Assembly (NCBI GenBank): GCA_002390025.1
Contig: DGRU01000082.1
Span: 3,179 to 17,585, forward strand
Direction: 5' to 3'
DNA length: 14,407 nucleotides
From: Lachnospiraceae bacterium UBA4380
GTDB lineage: Bacteria > Bacillota > Clostridia > Lachnospirales > Lachnospiraceae
Below are positions 6,516-13,801 of the stretch, piece after piece. The translations under genes were made by a program, and so were the position numbers. The notes beneath the pieces were generated by a model, which was not told where the DNA came from, searched no databases, and saw nothing but the letters and a program-made list of their open reading frames with translations. Within the stretch, counting starts at the first letter, position 1; every line of letters begins with the position of its first letter.

Positions 6516-7598
6516 TCAGTAGGCGGCGTCTGTTTCCGCGGAAGCAGTATTTCCCCCGCTGTCCAGGGATTCTGTCGAGTCTTCCGAAGTATCCGTGCTG
6601 TCGACAGTCTCCCGGGAGACGCGCATGTAAACTGTGATGATGTCGGAATCCGCATCGGCGGCGACAGCTCCTTCCGGCAGGTATTTGTCAATAACGATAC
6701 TCTTGTGGATATTGCTGCTGACGGGTTCAGTCGCAATGTCCTCCGCAGGTATCTTGATTGACTCTATCTCCCGCAGGATACCTGCCGCGCCGGCAATCTG
6801 GATCGATGAGGGATCCGCCTCGGGACCCGAATCCAGTTTATAGCCTTCCGCGATCGGCACCTCCGAGCCGCAGATGATGGGAACGCTCTTGGTCTGATAG
6901 ATCGTCACCACCACTCTCACAGAGGAAATATTCAGATGGAGCTTCTGGGCTTCCATCTCCTCTGTAGTAATCTCACCGCCCTCCATATCATAGAGGATGA
7001 TGTCCGGATAGGAACTGATATTCCTGTCCGATTCCGTTATGTCCACCTGGACCGCTGCGCGTCCGATCTTTTCCACATAGGACTGCGGTCCTGAAATAAT
7101 GACCTGATTCTGTTCCGCGGATGATTCATAGTGCATGTATCCATCCTCGGGCTCTCCGACCGTCTCAACTTCGAGGGCAAAAGATTTGGTCTTCATCGGC
7201 TCCACCCGGAGCTGTACATACCCGATGCTGCCGCTTATATCCTCGATGCTGTTGGCATATTTGTCGGTCGAGAGGGAAATCTTGACCGATCCGTCATCCT
7301 CGATCTCGCGTACATCCGCAGTCGCGATGACGTTTTTGGACTCCAGCTTGTCAATGACCGAGCGCTTTGCGTAAATGGTCACAGTGGGGATCACATCCGT
7401 GTCATCCATAACGGTGTATACGTCGCCCGCTTTTTCGATCGACTCTCCGTGCAGGATCTGTACAGGGACATTGCTGACAGTCATACGGACAGCGGGATCG
7501 CTGAAATAGTTGATCATATACCAGAGCGCCATGGCGATCAGAACGGAAGCAACCTTCAGCCGCAGATTGGAATCGAGGTTCATGATACGCTTAAACAT
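6516..7598 (-). CDS. cdaR: CdaR, YbbR-domain regulator of diadenylate cyclase
   Basis: CdaR is a membrane-anchored extracytoplasmic protein that binds CdaA and modulates c-di-AMP synthesis. The 360-residue product starts MFKRIMNLDSNLRLKVASV, has one membrane segment (about 16-32), then a chain of beta-rich YbbR repeats, recognisable by recurring patterns such as VSNVPVQI and TIYAKRSVIDKL. It ends in a Ser/Thr/Asp-rich tail of about 30 residues, probably disordered. I prefer the ATG at 7598 over a GTG two codons earlier, because that GTG overlaps the AAGGAGG ribosome site. The ATG overlaps the cdaA stop by eight bases, indicating translational coupling. In many Firmicutes glmM follows; here leuA does. 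Function is taken from family and neighbour. Confidence 0.92.
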   Translation of the reverse strand: MFKRIMNLDSNLRLKVASVLIAMALWYMINYFSDPAVRMTVSNVPVQILHGESIEKAGDVYTVMDDTDVIPTVTIYAKRSVIDKLESKNVIATADVREIEDDGSVKISLSTDKYANSIEDISGSIGYVQLRVEPMKTKSFALEVETVGEPEDGYMHYESSAEQNQVIISGPQSYVEKIGRAAVQVDITESDRNISSYPDIILYDMEGGEITTEEMEAQKLHLNISSVRVVVTIYQTKSVPIICGSEVPIAEGYKLDSGPEADPSSIQIAGAAGILREIESIKIPAEDIATEPVSSNIHKSIVIDKYLPEGAVAADADSDIITVYMRVSRETVDSTDTSEDSTESLDSGGNTASAETDAAY

Positions 7599-8595
7599 GC
7601 GCACCTCCTTCCTTCTCCGTATCCGCAGCCATCTTCTCCTCTCCGTTCTCCTCTACGGCATCTTTTTGCTGATCGGCCGCCGCGCCTGTGCCTTTGGTCC
7701 GGCGCAGCGCGTATCTGCCGAATCCCGAGATTCCGCCCAGCGGTGAGCGGGTGGCATTTCTGGCAGCTTCCTCTTCGGAAAGCTTGTTCTGAAGACGGAC
7801 CAGGGCTCCCCGGAGCTGTTCCGGCGTCACAGGACTCCAGAGGTTTCCTTTATAGGAGTAGCTCAGCTGTCCGGTCTCCTCCGACACGATCAGGGTGAGC
7901 GCGTCGGTCTCCTCCGAGATGCCGACACCCGCGCGGTGTCTGGTTCCCAGGTTCTTGTCAAGCTGGGAGGATGTGATTGGAAGGTAGCTGGTGGCGGAAA
8001 CAATCCTGTTTCCCCGGATAATGACCGCCCCGTCATGAAGAGGGGTGTTCTTTTCAAAAATATTGATAAGGAGCTGACTGGAAACGATCGCATCGATCTC
8101 GATGCCGGAACGCACATATTCCAGAAGCGGTGTCGTCTGTTCGATGACGATCAGCGCTCCTGTCTTGACCCTGCCCATCTCGATGCAGGCGCGGATCAGC
8201 TCGTTGACGGTGCGGTCGGAGAATCGTCCCTCCTCGGTCTTGGCCGGATCCATGCGGAGGATGGAACTCAGGAAGTTTTTGCGTCCCAGTTCCTCCATGG
8301 CAGCACGAAGCTCCGGCTGCAGGATGATGACGAGGGCAGTGACGGCAATTCCGGCGACGTGCCGGAAGATCCACAGAATTGTGGTCATATTAAAGAAAGC
8401 TGCCAAAAGGGCCATCGCAACAACGACGGCGATTCCCTTCATCAGCTGCCACGCGCGTGTATTCTTCACCCACAGCAGGATATGATATGTCAGATAGGCT
8501 ATGATCAGAACTTCTACTAAGTCGGTCCACCGTACATCAGGCATACGAAGCCGCGATATGAAATTACTGAATGAAAAAGACCATGGAAAATTCAA
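7591..8595 (-). CDS. cdaA: Diadenylate cyclase CdaA
   Basis: CdaA makes the second messenger c-di-AMP from two ATP at the membrane, controlling potassium and osmolyte uptake and wall homeostasis. The 334-residue protein has three N-terminal membrane segments (about 27-43, 53-68, 78-93) and a DAC (DisA_N) catalytic domain. That domain carries LHDGAVI with DGA at 188-190, and GTRHRAGVGISEETDA with RHR at 219-221. It is longer than the roughly 270 residues usual in Bacillus because of a charged, probably disordered C-terminal tail (about 280-334). The start is a TTG, with GAAGGA nine bases upstream; the next in-frame ATG (codon 18) lacks a ribosome site. The gene begins six bases after, and in the same frame as, the upstream membrane protein. 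Function is firm; the start is moderately sure. Confidence 0.94.
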   Translation of the reverse strand: MNFPWSFSFSNFISRLRMPDVRWTDLVEVLIIAYLTYHILLWVKNTRAWQLMKGIAVVVAMALLAAFFNMTTILWIFRHVAGIAVTALVIILQPELRAAMEELGRKNFLSSILRMDPAKTEEGRFSDRTVNELIRACIEMGRVKTGALIVIEQTTPLLEYVRSGIEIDAIVSSQLLINIFEKNTPLHDGAVIIRGNRIVSATSYLPITSSQLDKNLGTRHRAGVGISEETDALTLIVSEETGQLSYSYKGNLWSPVTPEQLRGALVRLQNKLSEEEAARNATRSPLGGISGFGRYALRRTKGTGAAADQQKDAVEENGEEKMAADTEKEGGAHV

Positions 8596-8601
8596 CGATT
8601 A

Positions 8602-9600
8602 TTATCCTTCGTAATCTTCTGCATCGTCCTCCCCGGACGGAGGATCAAATTCATCGTCTTCCGGATCGGATGAATAAACCATAACTTTCGGGACAGCCTT
8701 TACATAGTAATAATAATCCTCGTCCTCAAACTGGACATTCTCTATGCGCAGGTAATCCACATTAAAAGTAAAGAATCGCACGATCTGCGCCAGCATAAAG
8801 GAAATAACAATACCCAGAAATACATGGGCAAGATCGATCTCAGTCCCGTAGCGCATGTCGCCTGCCAGAAGAATGATCAGCTCCAGAATACAGCCGACAG
8901 TGATCGCTATGACCCAGGCGTATTCAATAGCCAGCCTGCGGGTAAAGCAGACGGCAATGGCAGCGGCTGCGAGGGCTGCCGCGAGAATGACCAGGGACTT
9001 GTCGTTCACCATGCCGTCGACCAGGAGCCGGAAATTCGCGATCAGCCTTTCTCCGGTCAGGGCCAGGCCGCCCGCGGGAGCCGCGAGCACGGGGAGGCTC
9101 CCTTCCACCAGGAGCACGTACTTGGTGAACAGGAGACCAAACAATACGGCAACAGCCGCGCCCGGTCCGAACATAAGGCCCGCCAGAAGGGGCACCAGAT
9201 AGTGCAGATTGAGTGCATATGCCACGGGCATCAGCAGCAGGATCATGGTATCTCTGGGCGAGAATCGGAAATACACCAGAAGGCATACCAGGATCAGCGC
9301 TGCACAAATCGCTGTCGCCTCGAGCGACAGCCTGTACAGGTCCCAGACCAGAACCAGTCCGATGATTCCTGCGGAAAAGCCGGTCGGAAGCAGGGAGCAC
9401 ACAAGCGCCAGGATCACATTGAGCAGTGTGCTGTTCAGTGCCGCACCGGCAGGTCCGTGAATCCCCAGATGACCGCGGAGCAGGAGCAGTACCGCAAGGG
9501 ATACTGCAAAGCGAAATACGGACAGCAGGAGAAACTCCTGCCTCTTATAAAACTGTATGAGATTTTCTCTTAATACATATATACCTGTATTACTGTTCAT
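8602..9600 (-). CDS. Uncharacterised polytopic membrane protein upstream of cdaA
   Basis: I do not recognise a named family. The 332-residue protein has a short amphipathic N-terminus (MNSNTGIYVLRENLIQFYKR) and about eight hydrophobic segments (roughly 23-42, 57-87, 93-111, 117-135, 137-165, 202-219, 228-247, 257-277). The soluble C-terminal tail of about 55 residues contains a run of four tyrosines in EDEDYYYYVKAVPKV, then becomes very acidic and Pro-containing up to the end. No transporter signature or catalytic motif is evident. ATG at 9600 has GGAGG four bases upstream. It lies between a smaller membrane protein and cdaA, six bases before the latter and in the same frame, so it is probably made together with the c-di-AMP enzyme. 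A role in membrane recruitment or regulation of CdaA is inference from position only. Confidence 0.85.
   Translation of the reverse strand: MNSNTGIYVLRENLIQFYKRQEFLLLSVFRFAVSLAVLLLLRGHLGIHGPAGAALNSTLLNVILALVCSLLPTGFSAGIIGLVLVWDLYRLSLEATAICAALILVCLLVYFRFSPRDTMILLLMPVAYALNLHYLVPLLAGLMFGPGAAVAVLFGLLFTKYVLLVEGSLPVLAAPAGGLALTGERLIANFRLLVDGMVNDKSLVILAAALAAAAIAVCFTRRLAIEYAWVIAITVGCILELIILLAGDMRYGTEIDLAHVFLGIVISFMLAQIVRFFTFNVDYLRIENVQFEDEDYYYYVKAVPKVMVYSSDPEDDEFDPPSGEDDAEDYEG
8605..8610 (-). promoter_or_regulatory. Ribosome binding site of cdaA inside the upstream gene's last codons
   Basis: GAAGGA forms the last two sense codons (Glu-Gly) of the upstream membrane protein gene and lies nine bases before the TTG of cdaA. 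The arrangement suggests that ribosomes finishing the upstream gene re-initiate on cdaA. The TTG start and wide spacing predict modest independent initiation. Confidence 0.5.
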
Positions 9601-9652
9601 TGCGCCTCCATTATCGTTCCGCCTTCTACAGAGTGCTTTCCTGCAGCTCCTG

Positions 9653-10054
9653 TCAGGCTTCTTCTGCCTCCTTTTCGCAGATCTCCATCAGAGCGTCCAG
9701 ATCCTGTGCGTACATCAAGCGCCGCCTTCTGAATGACGCGCTCCTCCTGTAATAGATCAGCAGTGTGACCAGCAGGAAAAACAGAATGAAGGAGACATAA
9801 CTTGTCGCAGCCAGACGCAGAAAAGGTCCAAGGCTGTTTTCATATACAGAAAAAAAGATCTGCTCAAAAAAATAGCCGCAGTAAATGGCCGCACAGATCC
9901 CCCAGGCCAATGTACCGGCCACAAAAGAACCGACCATCCCGGATAACACATAATCGTTGCGAAAATATTCAGCTGTCCTTCCGTCTCCGACGCCCAGTCC
10001 TTCTTCGTAAACTGTCAGCCGGGTCATCAGGCGGATCTTCTCCTCGTTCAGCAT
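9653..10054 (-). CDS. Uncharacterised small membrane protein with two transmembrane segments
   Basis: I do not recognise this family. The 133-residue protein has a polar N-terminal stretch (1-36, MLNEEKIRLMTRLTVYEEGL and on) and two hydrophobic segments (about 38-66 and 83-102). A strongly basic patch follows (RRSASFRRRRL, 103-113), then an acidic helical C-terminus (QDLDALMEICEKEAEEA). The basic patch just after the second segment suggests both ends face the cytoplasm. ATG at 10054 is preceded by GAGGAG three bases away. It begins 12 bases after comF and ends 52 bases before the larger membrane protein, so the three are probably one operon. Hydrophobicity, ribosome site and tight spacing support a real gene; the function is unknown. 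Confidence 0.82.
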   Translation of the reverse strand: MLNEEKIRLMTRLTVYEEGLGVGDGRTAEYFRNDYVLSGMVGSFVAGTLAWGICAAIYCGYFFEQIFFSVYENSLGPFLRLAATSYVSFILFFLLVTLLIYYRRSASFRRRRLMYAQDLDALMEICEKEAEEA

Positions 10055-10066
10055 AAGCTCCTCTTC

Positions 10067-10810
10067 TCAGTATCCGCTGTCCACACCTGCGGCAAGCGTT
10101 ATAAAACATACACGCCGGGCGCCCTGTCTGTACAGAGCATGCGCACAGGCATCCATTGTGGCGCCGGTTGTATAAATATCGTCTATGAGCATAATCGAAT
10201 TTAATTCTACATCATTTCCAAAAGCCTGAAAAGCTTTTTTCAAATTATTTTGGCGCTCCGCCGGCGTCATGTTTTTCATGGGAAGCGTGTCCGTCACGCG
10301 TCGCAGCACCTTCTCACACACGGGAATTGCCGTCAGACGGGAGATTTCCTCCGCCAGGATCAGGGCCTGATTGTAGCCCCGCTTCTGAAGTCTCTGTGCG
10401 GAGACCGGCACCGGCACGAGCATGTCGGGCCTGCCGAAAACTCCTCCGACGTTCTCGCACAGCTTCTGCGCCATGCATCTTCCGTAATATGCCCCGTACT
10501 CCTGCCGTCCTTTATATTTGAAGCGGAAAATACCGCCCGCGGCACTGTGATAGGTAAAAACCGTGCAGCCGCGCTCAAAAACATGGGAGAGCTTTCGGCA
10601 GTCCCGGCACAGTCCCTGGGCTCCCAAGCCAAGCTGCTTGCCGCACCGGCTGCAGGCCGGCGCCTGCACCCTCTGCAGCACTCCCTCGCAGGAGGGGCAG
10701 ATCAGGGCGCCGAAAGGCTGCACAGGCCTGTCGCACACAGGGCACCTGCGGGGAAAAACCAGTTCCCGGCAGAGGCGCGCGGGCGCCGCCATTTTTCCGT
10801 AAATATGCAT
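10067..10810 (-). CDS. comFC: ComF family protein (phosphoribosyltransferase-like, DNA uptake)
   Basis: ComFC proteins act in natural transformation in competent bacteria, at the inner face of the DNA-uptake channel, and occur widely in species not known to be competent. The 247-residue protein has an N-terminal double zinc-ribbon with four CxxC pairs (C23/C26, C38/C41, C53/C56, C68/C71), then a phosphoribosyltransferase fold. FKYKGRQEYGAYYG is at 97-110, LVPVPVSAQRLQKRGYNQA at 131-149 and the PRPP-loop signature IMLIDDIYTTGAT at 206-218. Length and motifs fit the family. ATG at 10810 has AGGA nearby; an ATG six codons further in is an alternative. It follows recD2 by 110 bases and precedes two membrane protein genes closely. 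No comFA helicase gene is seen beside it. Confidence 0.92.
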   Translation of the reverse strand: MHIYGKMAAPARLCRELVFPRRCPVCDRPVQPFGALICPSCEGVLQRVQAPACSRCGKQLGLGAQGLCRDCRKLSHVFERGCTVFTYHSAAGGIFRFKYKGRQEYGAYYGRCMAQKLCENVGGVFGRPDMLVPVPVSAQRLQKRGYNQALILAEEISRLTAIPVCEKVLRRVTDTLPMKNMTPAERQNNLKKAFQAFGNDVELNSIMLIDDIYTTGATMDACAHALYRQGARRVCFITLAAGVDSGY

Positions 10811-10920
10811 ATTGTCCTACCGTCCTTTTTTGTCCTGCCGTCCTTTCTCCTTGTCCCGCAGTTCATCATCTTTTTCCTGCAGTCCTCTATGTTTCAGCCG
10901 CCTCTGCGGTTCCTGCGCCC

Positions 10921-13608
10921 TTACATGTATCCTGCATCCGCAGGATCCGGTCCAGGCCAAAGTTCGGTGATCCGGTCCCGCAGGCCTGTCCACCGCCTGG
11001 TCCGGCGGGTATTGGCGATCATCCTGTCCACCGCGTCCCGGCTCCCCAGAAGGACAACGCAGCTGCGCGCCCGGGTCACGGCCGTGTACAGGAGATTCCG
11101 GTTGAAGAGTCCGGAAGGTCCCGCCAGAAGAGGCAGGATGACAGCCGGATACTCAGATCCCTGGGATTTGTGGACTGTAATGGCATAGGCCAGCTCCAGA
11201 TCCTCCAGCTCCGAAAACGGATACTCCACGGTTCTGGCGTCATCGAAAACAACTGTCATAATCTCACTCCGGGGGTCGATCTCCTCGATCCTGCCGAAGT
11301 CTCCGTTGAAGATCCCCGTGCCCCGCTCTACGGGCATGCCGAAATTGCCGCGGACCTCCCATTCGATCTGGTAATTGTTGCGCGTCTGCATGACCTTGTC
11401 GCCCTCGCGGAAGACCGTCTCCTGCCGCACATACTCTCTCTTGCCGCCGGCGGGAGGATTGAGGACGCTCTGCAGCACCTCGTTGAGGCGCTCGACGCCC
11501 AGGCTTCCCCGCCGCATGGGCGTCAGCACCTGGATTTCTCCGGCCTTGCATCCGACATATTTGGGGAGCATCTCGCGGATCAGCTGAACCGTGTGCTTGT
11601 AGATCACCGGCGCCTGGTCCCGCTCCAGGAAAAAGAAATCGCGGCTCTTGTTGTCCATGGGCAGAGAGGCCCCTTCCAGGATCCGGTGGGCATTCATGAC
11701 TATGTCGCTCTCGCTGGCCTGCCGGAAGATATGCCGCAGCATGATGGTGTGAAAGGCCTGCGACTCGATCAGGTCCTGCAGGACACAGCCCGGCCCCACG
11801 CTGGGAAGCTGGTTGACATCGCCGACCAGTACCAGTCTCGCCCCAGAGGGCACTGCCTTGAGCAGATAATGGAATAGATTCATGTCCACCATGGACATTT
11901 CATCTATAATGACGACATCCGCCTCGAGGGGGTTATCCTCTCCCCTCTCAAAATATGAAAAATTCTGTCCCTTTCCGTCTCCGGAGCCCCCTCCCGCGTT
12001 CAGACTGCTTCCAAAAGGGTCCGCAGACCCCATGCCGGTCCCGGAGGCGCCGTAAAGACCCTCATTTTTCAGAAAATCCTTCTCTCCCCCGTCGTCAGAG
12101 ACGCTCCGCACGCCCAGAAGCCGGTGGATGGTCATGGCCGGATAACCTGTCGCCTCCGACATGCGCCGCGCCGCACGTCCGGTGGGCGCTGCCAGGAGGA
12201 CGCGCAGATCCTCCCCTGCAAAAAAGCGGATGATGGTATTGATCGTCGTCGTCTTTCCCGTGCCGGGACCGCCGGTGATCACAAGCACCGCGTTCTCCAC
12301 CGCTTCCAGGACCGCCTGCCTCTGCAGGGGATCCAGGGTGATCTCCTCCGCCTTCTCCAGGCGGGAGATCTTTTTTTCCAGCTTCTTCCTTTTTTCAGAA
12401 TCTCCCGGTTCCCTGTGGATCCGGGCATCCAGGTCCAGGAGCATTTTCGCTATATCCTGCTCCCTGCGGAAAACGCCCGACAGATACACCTCCACATCCT
12501 CTGCGGGATCCCGCCGCGCCGTTTCCTGGGCCATGGGCCTGTCTGCAGCCTCAGCCATGTCCATATGCATGTCCATGTCCATGCTCATATCCGTGCCCAT
12601 GCCCGTATTCATGTCCACGTCCATGCCCGCACCCGTGTCCATGCCCGTACTCATGTCCACGTCCAGGTTCATGTCCTGGTCCGTATTCATGCAGGGAAGC
12701 GGACCGCTGCTGCGTCTGCGGCGGATGCGCAGCCGTCTCTCCACAGCCAGATTCTCCATCTGGATGAGAACTTCCTCCGCGGGGAGGTGCAGGAGGGCGC
12801 AGGTCCTCTGCACAAGGACATTCTGAGGCAGGAAGCTGTGTCCCTCTCCCGAAGCCAGAAAGAGGGTGTAGAGCAGTCCGCTGCGAATGCGGTATTCGGA
12901 GTCCGCCCTGATTCCGATCCTGCGCGCGATATCGTCCGCCGTTGCAAAGCCGATCCCGCGTATATCCTCGGCAAGGCGGTAGGGATTGGTCTTCATGATC
13001 TCGTAGAGTCCCGTTCCGTAGGCCTGCCAGATCCGCGCCGCGTGGGCGCTCCCGATCCCGTACTGCTGCAGAAAGATCATCGCGTCGCGCAGATCCTTCT
13101 TGTCCTCCATCTGTGCACCGATCTCACGGGCGATCCGCATGCTGATCCCCTTGACCCCGGCCAGCTTCTCCGGCTCCTCCTCCATGATCCGCAGCGTGTC
13201 GTCCCCGAACTTTTTGACGATCCTGGCAGCCATGGCGGGTCCGATCCCCTTGATGCTTCCCGCGGCCAGGTAGCGGTACATGGCCTGCGCGCTCTCCGGG
13301 GCGACAGCCCGGTAGGACTGCACGCGCAGCTGCTCGCCATAAACGGGATGGGTCGTATACTCCCCGGCCAGGGCGCATCCCTCGCCCTCATTGATGGAGA
13401 CGGGGTATCCCACGCAGGTGATCACATCGCCCAGATCCGCCGCGTCGAAGTCAAAGGCCGTGCCGGTCTTTTCTTTTTTCCCGTCTTTTTTCGCAGACGG
13501 CAGGCCGGATGATTCGCTGTTTCCGGTCAGAGTGACCTCGAAAACAGTGTATCCGTTCTCCTCATTCCGGTAGATGATATGTGAAACAAAACCTTTGAAT
13601 TCCGTCAT
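10921..13608 (-). CDS. recD2: RecD2 family ATP-dependent DNA helicase
   Basis: RecD2 is a 5'-3' superfamily 1B helicase involved in DNA repair and replication-fork upkeep in bacteria lacking RecBC. The 895-residue protein is longer than the roughly 740-800 usual. Domains run as follows: an OB-like N-terminal domain (1-105), tandem helix-hairpin-helix region (about 118-230, with GSIKGIGPAMAARI and GVKGISMRIA), Walker A GGPGTGKT (446-453), Walker B IIDEMSMVD (567-575), and the C-terminal motor domain with TVHKSQGSEYPAV and NLLYTAVTRAR. Three stretches are extra and low in complexity: residues 29-57 (Gly/Lys/Ser), 307-351 (Met/Asp repeat) and 504-554 (Gly/Ser). All catalytic motifs are intact, so it is likely active. 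ATG at 13608 has TGGAG upstream. uvrA precedes it and comF follows. The catalytic identity is firm. Confidence 0.95.
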   Translation of the reverse strand: MTEFKGFVSHIIYRNEENGYTVFEVTLTGNSESSGLPSAKKDGKKEKTGTAFDFDAADLGDVITCVGYPVSINEGEGCALAGEYTTHPVYGEQLRVQSYRAVAPESAQAMYRYLAAGSIKGIGPAMAARIVKKFGDDTLRIMEEEPEKLAGVKGISMRIAREIGAQMEDKKDLRDAMIFLQQYGIGSAHAARIWQAYGTGLYEIMKTNPYRLAEDIRGIGFATADDIARRIGIRADSEYRIRSGLLYTLFLASGEGHSFLPQNVLVQRTCALLHLPAEEVLIQMENLAVERRLRIRRRRSSGPLPCMNTDQDMNLDVDMSTGMDTGAGMDVDMNTGMGTDMSMDMDMHMDMAEAADRPMAQETARRDPAEDVEVYLSGVFRREQDIAKMLLDLDARIHREPGDSEKRKKLEKKISRLEKAEEITLDPLQRQAVLEAVENAVLVITGGPGTGKTTTINTIIRFFAGEDLRVLLAAPTGRAARRMSEATGYPAMTIHRLLGVRSVSDDGGEKDFLKNEGLYGASGTGMGSADPFGSSLNAGGGSGDGKGQNFSYFERGEDNPLEADVVIIDEMSMVDMNLFHYLLKAVPSGARLVLVGDVNQLPSVGPGCVLQDLIESQAFHTIMLRHIFRQASESDIVMNAHRILEGASLPMDNKSRDFFFLERDQAPVIYKHTVQLIREMLPKYVGCKAGEIQVLTPMRRGSLGVERLNEVLQSVLNPPAGGKREYVRQETVFREGDKVMQTRNNYQIEWEVRGNFGMPVERGTGIFNGDFGRIEEIDPRSEIMTVVFDDARTVEYPFSELEDLELAYAITVHKSQGSEYPAVILPLLAGPSGLFNRNLLYTAVTRARSCVVLLGSRDAVDRMIANTRRTRRWTGLRDRITELWPGPDPADAGYM
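12556..12690 (-). repeat. Degenerate hexanucleotide array coding for a Met/Asp-rich insert in RecD2
   Basis: This stretch is 135 bases of a degenerate six-base unit (consensus CATGTC on the plus strand), about 22 units, lying in frame within recD2. It codes for residues 307-351, in which 13 of 45 residues are Met and 11 are Asp, with Gly/Thr/Asn filling most of the rest. A 24-base block at 12598-12621 recurs at 12640-12663 with one mismatch, so unequal copying has added longer units too. The array falls between the helix-hairpin-helix part and the helicase core. Confidence 0.85.
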
Positions 13609-13632
13609 TTGCGTCTCCAGGTGAAATAACAG

Positions 13633-13660
13633 GGGCAGGCAGCATGTGCCCTGCCTGCCC
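13633..13660 (-). terminator. Possible terminator between uvrA and recD2
   Basis: GGGCAGGCA (13633-13641) and TGCCTGCCC (13652-13660) form a 9-bp GC-rich stem with a 10-base loop. On the minus strand it is followed by CTGTTATTTC, a weak T-rich tail, just before the recD2 ribosome site. It lies about 125 bases after the uvrA stop and may end or reduce that transcript. Confidence 0.45.
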
Positions 13661-13723
13661 TCACATCTTCATGACTCTGCTTCTGAGCTCCGTTTCCGGC
13701 CCGGCTTTAACATCCTTCCCCTG

Positions 13724-13801
13724 ATTCCGGGTTCAGGGCCCGGCTTCGGGACTCCGCCCCGGATTTCCTGTTTCGGGCTCAGCTTCAGGACTCTGCCCCG
13801 G
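13724..13801. repeat. Imperfect 39-bp tandem duplication across the uvrA stop codon
   Basis: Two adjacent 39-base units (13724-13762 and 13763-13801) match at 30 of 39 positions by my count, with no gap. A weaker third similarity lies just downstream on the minus strand. The unit nearer the gene contains the last uvrA codons and the stop (13787-13785); the other lies wholly beyond it. The unit is a multiple of three. Confidence 0.65.

Noticed and set aside
7599-8604. c-di-AMP (ydaO-type) riboswitch linked to cdaA
   Set aside because: There are only six bases between the upstream gene and cdaA, and no gap in this operon is long enough to hold that structure.
12124-13512. A plus-strand frame of 462 codons containing a His/Val-rich repeat opposite recD2
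   Set aside because: The repeat is the complement of the Met/Asp hexamer array in recD2; the minus-strand frame carries all helicase motifs, so the plus-strand frame is a shadow.
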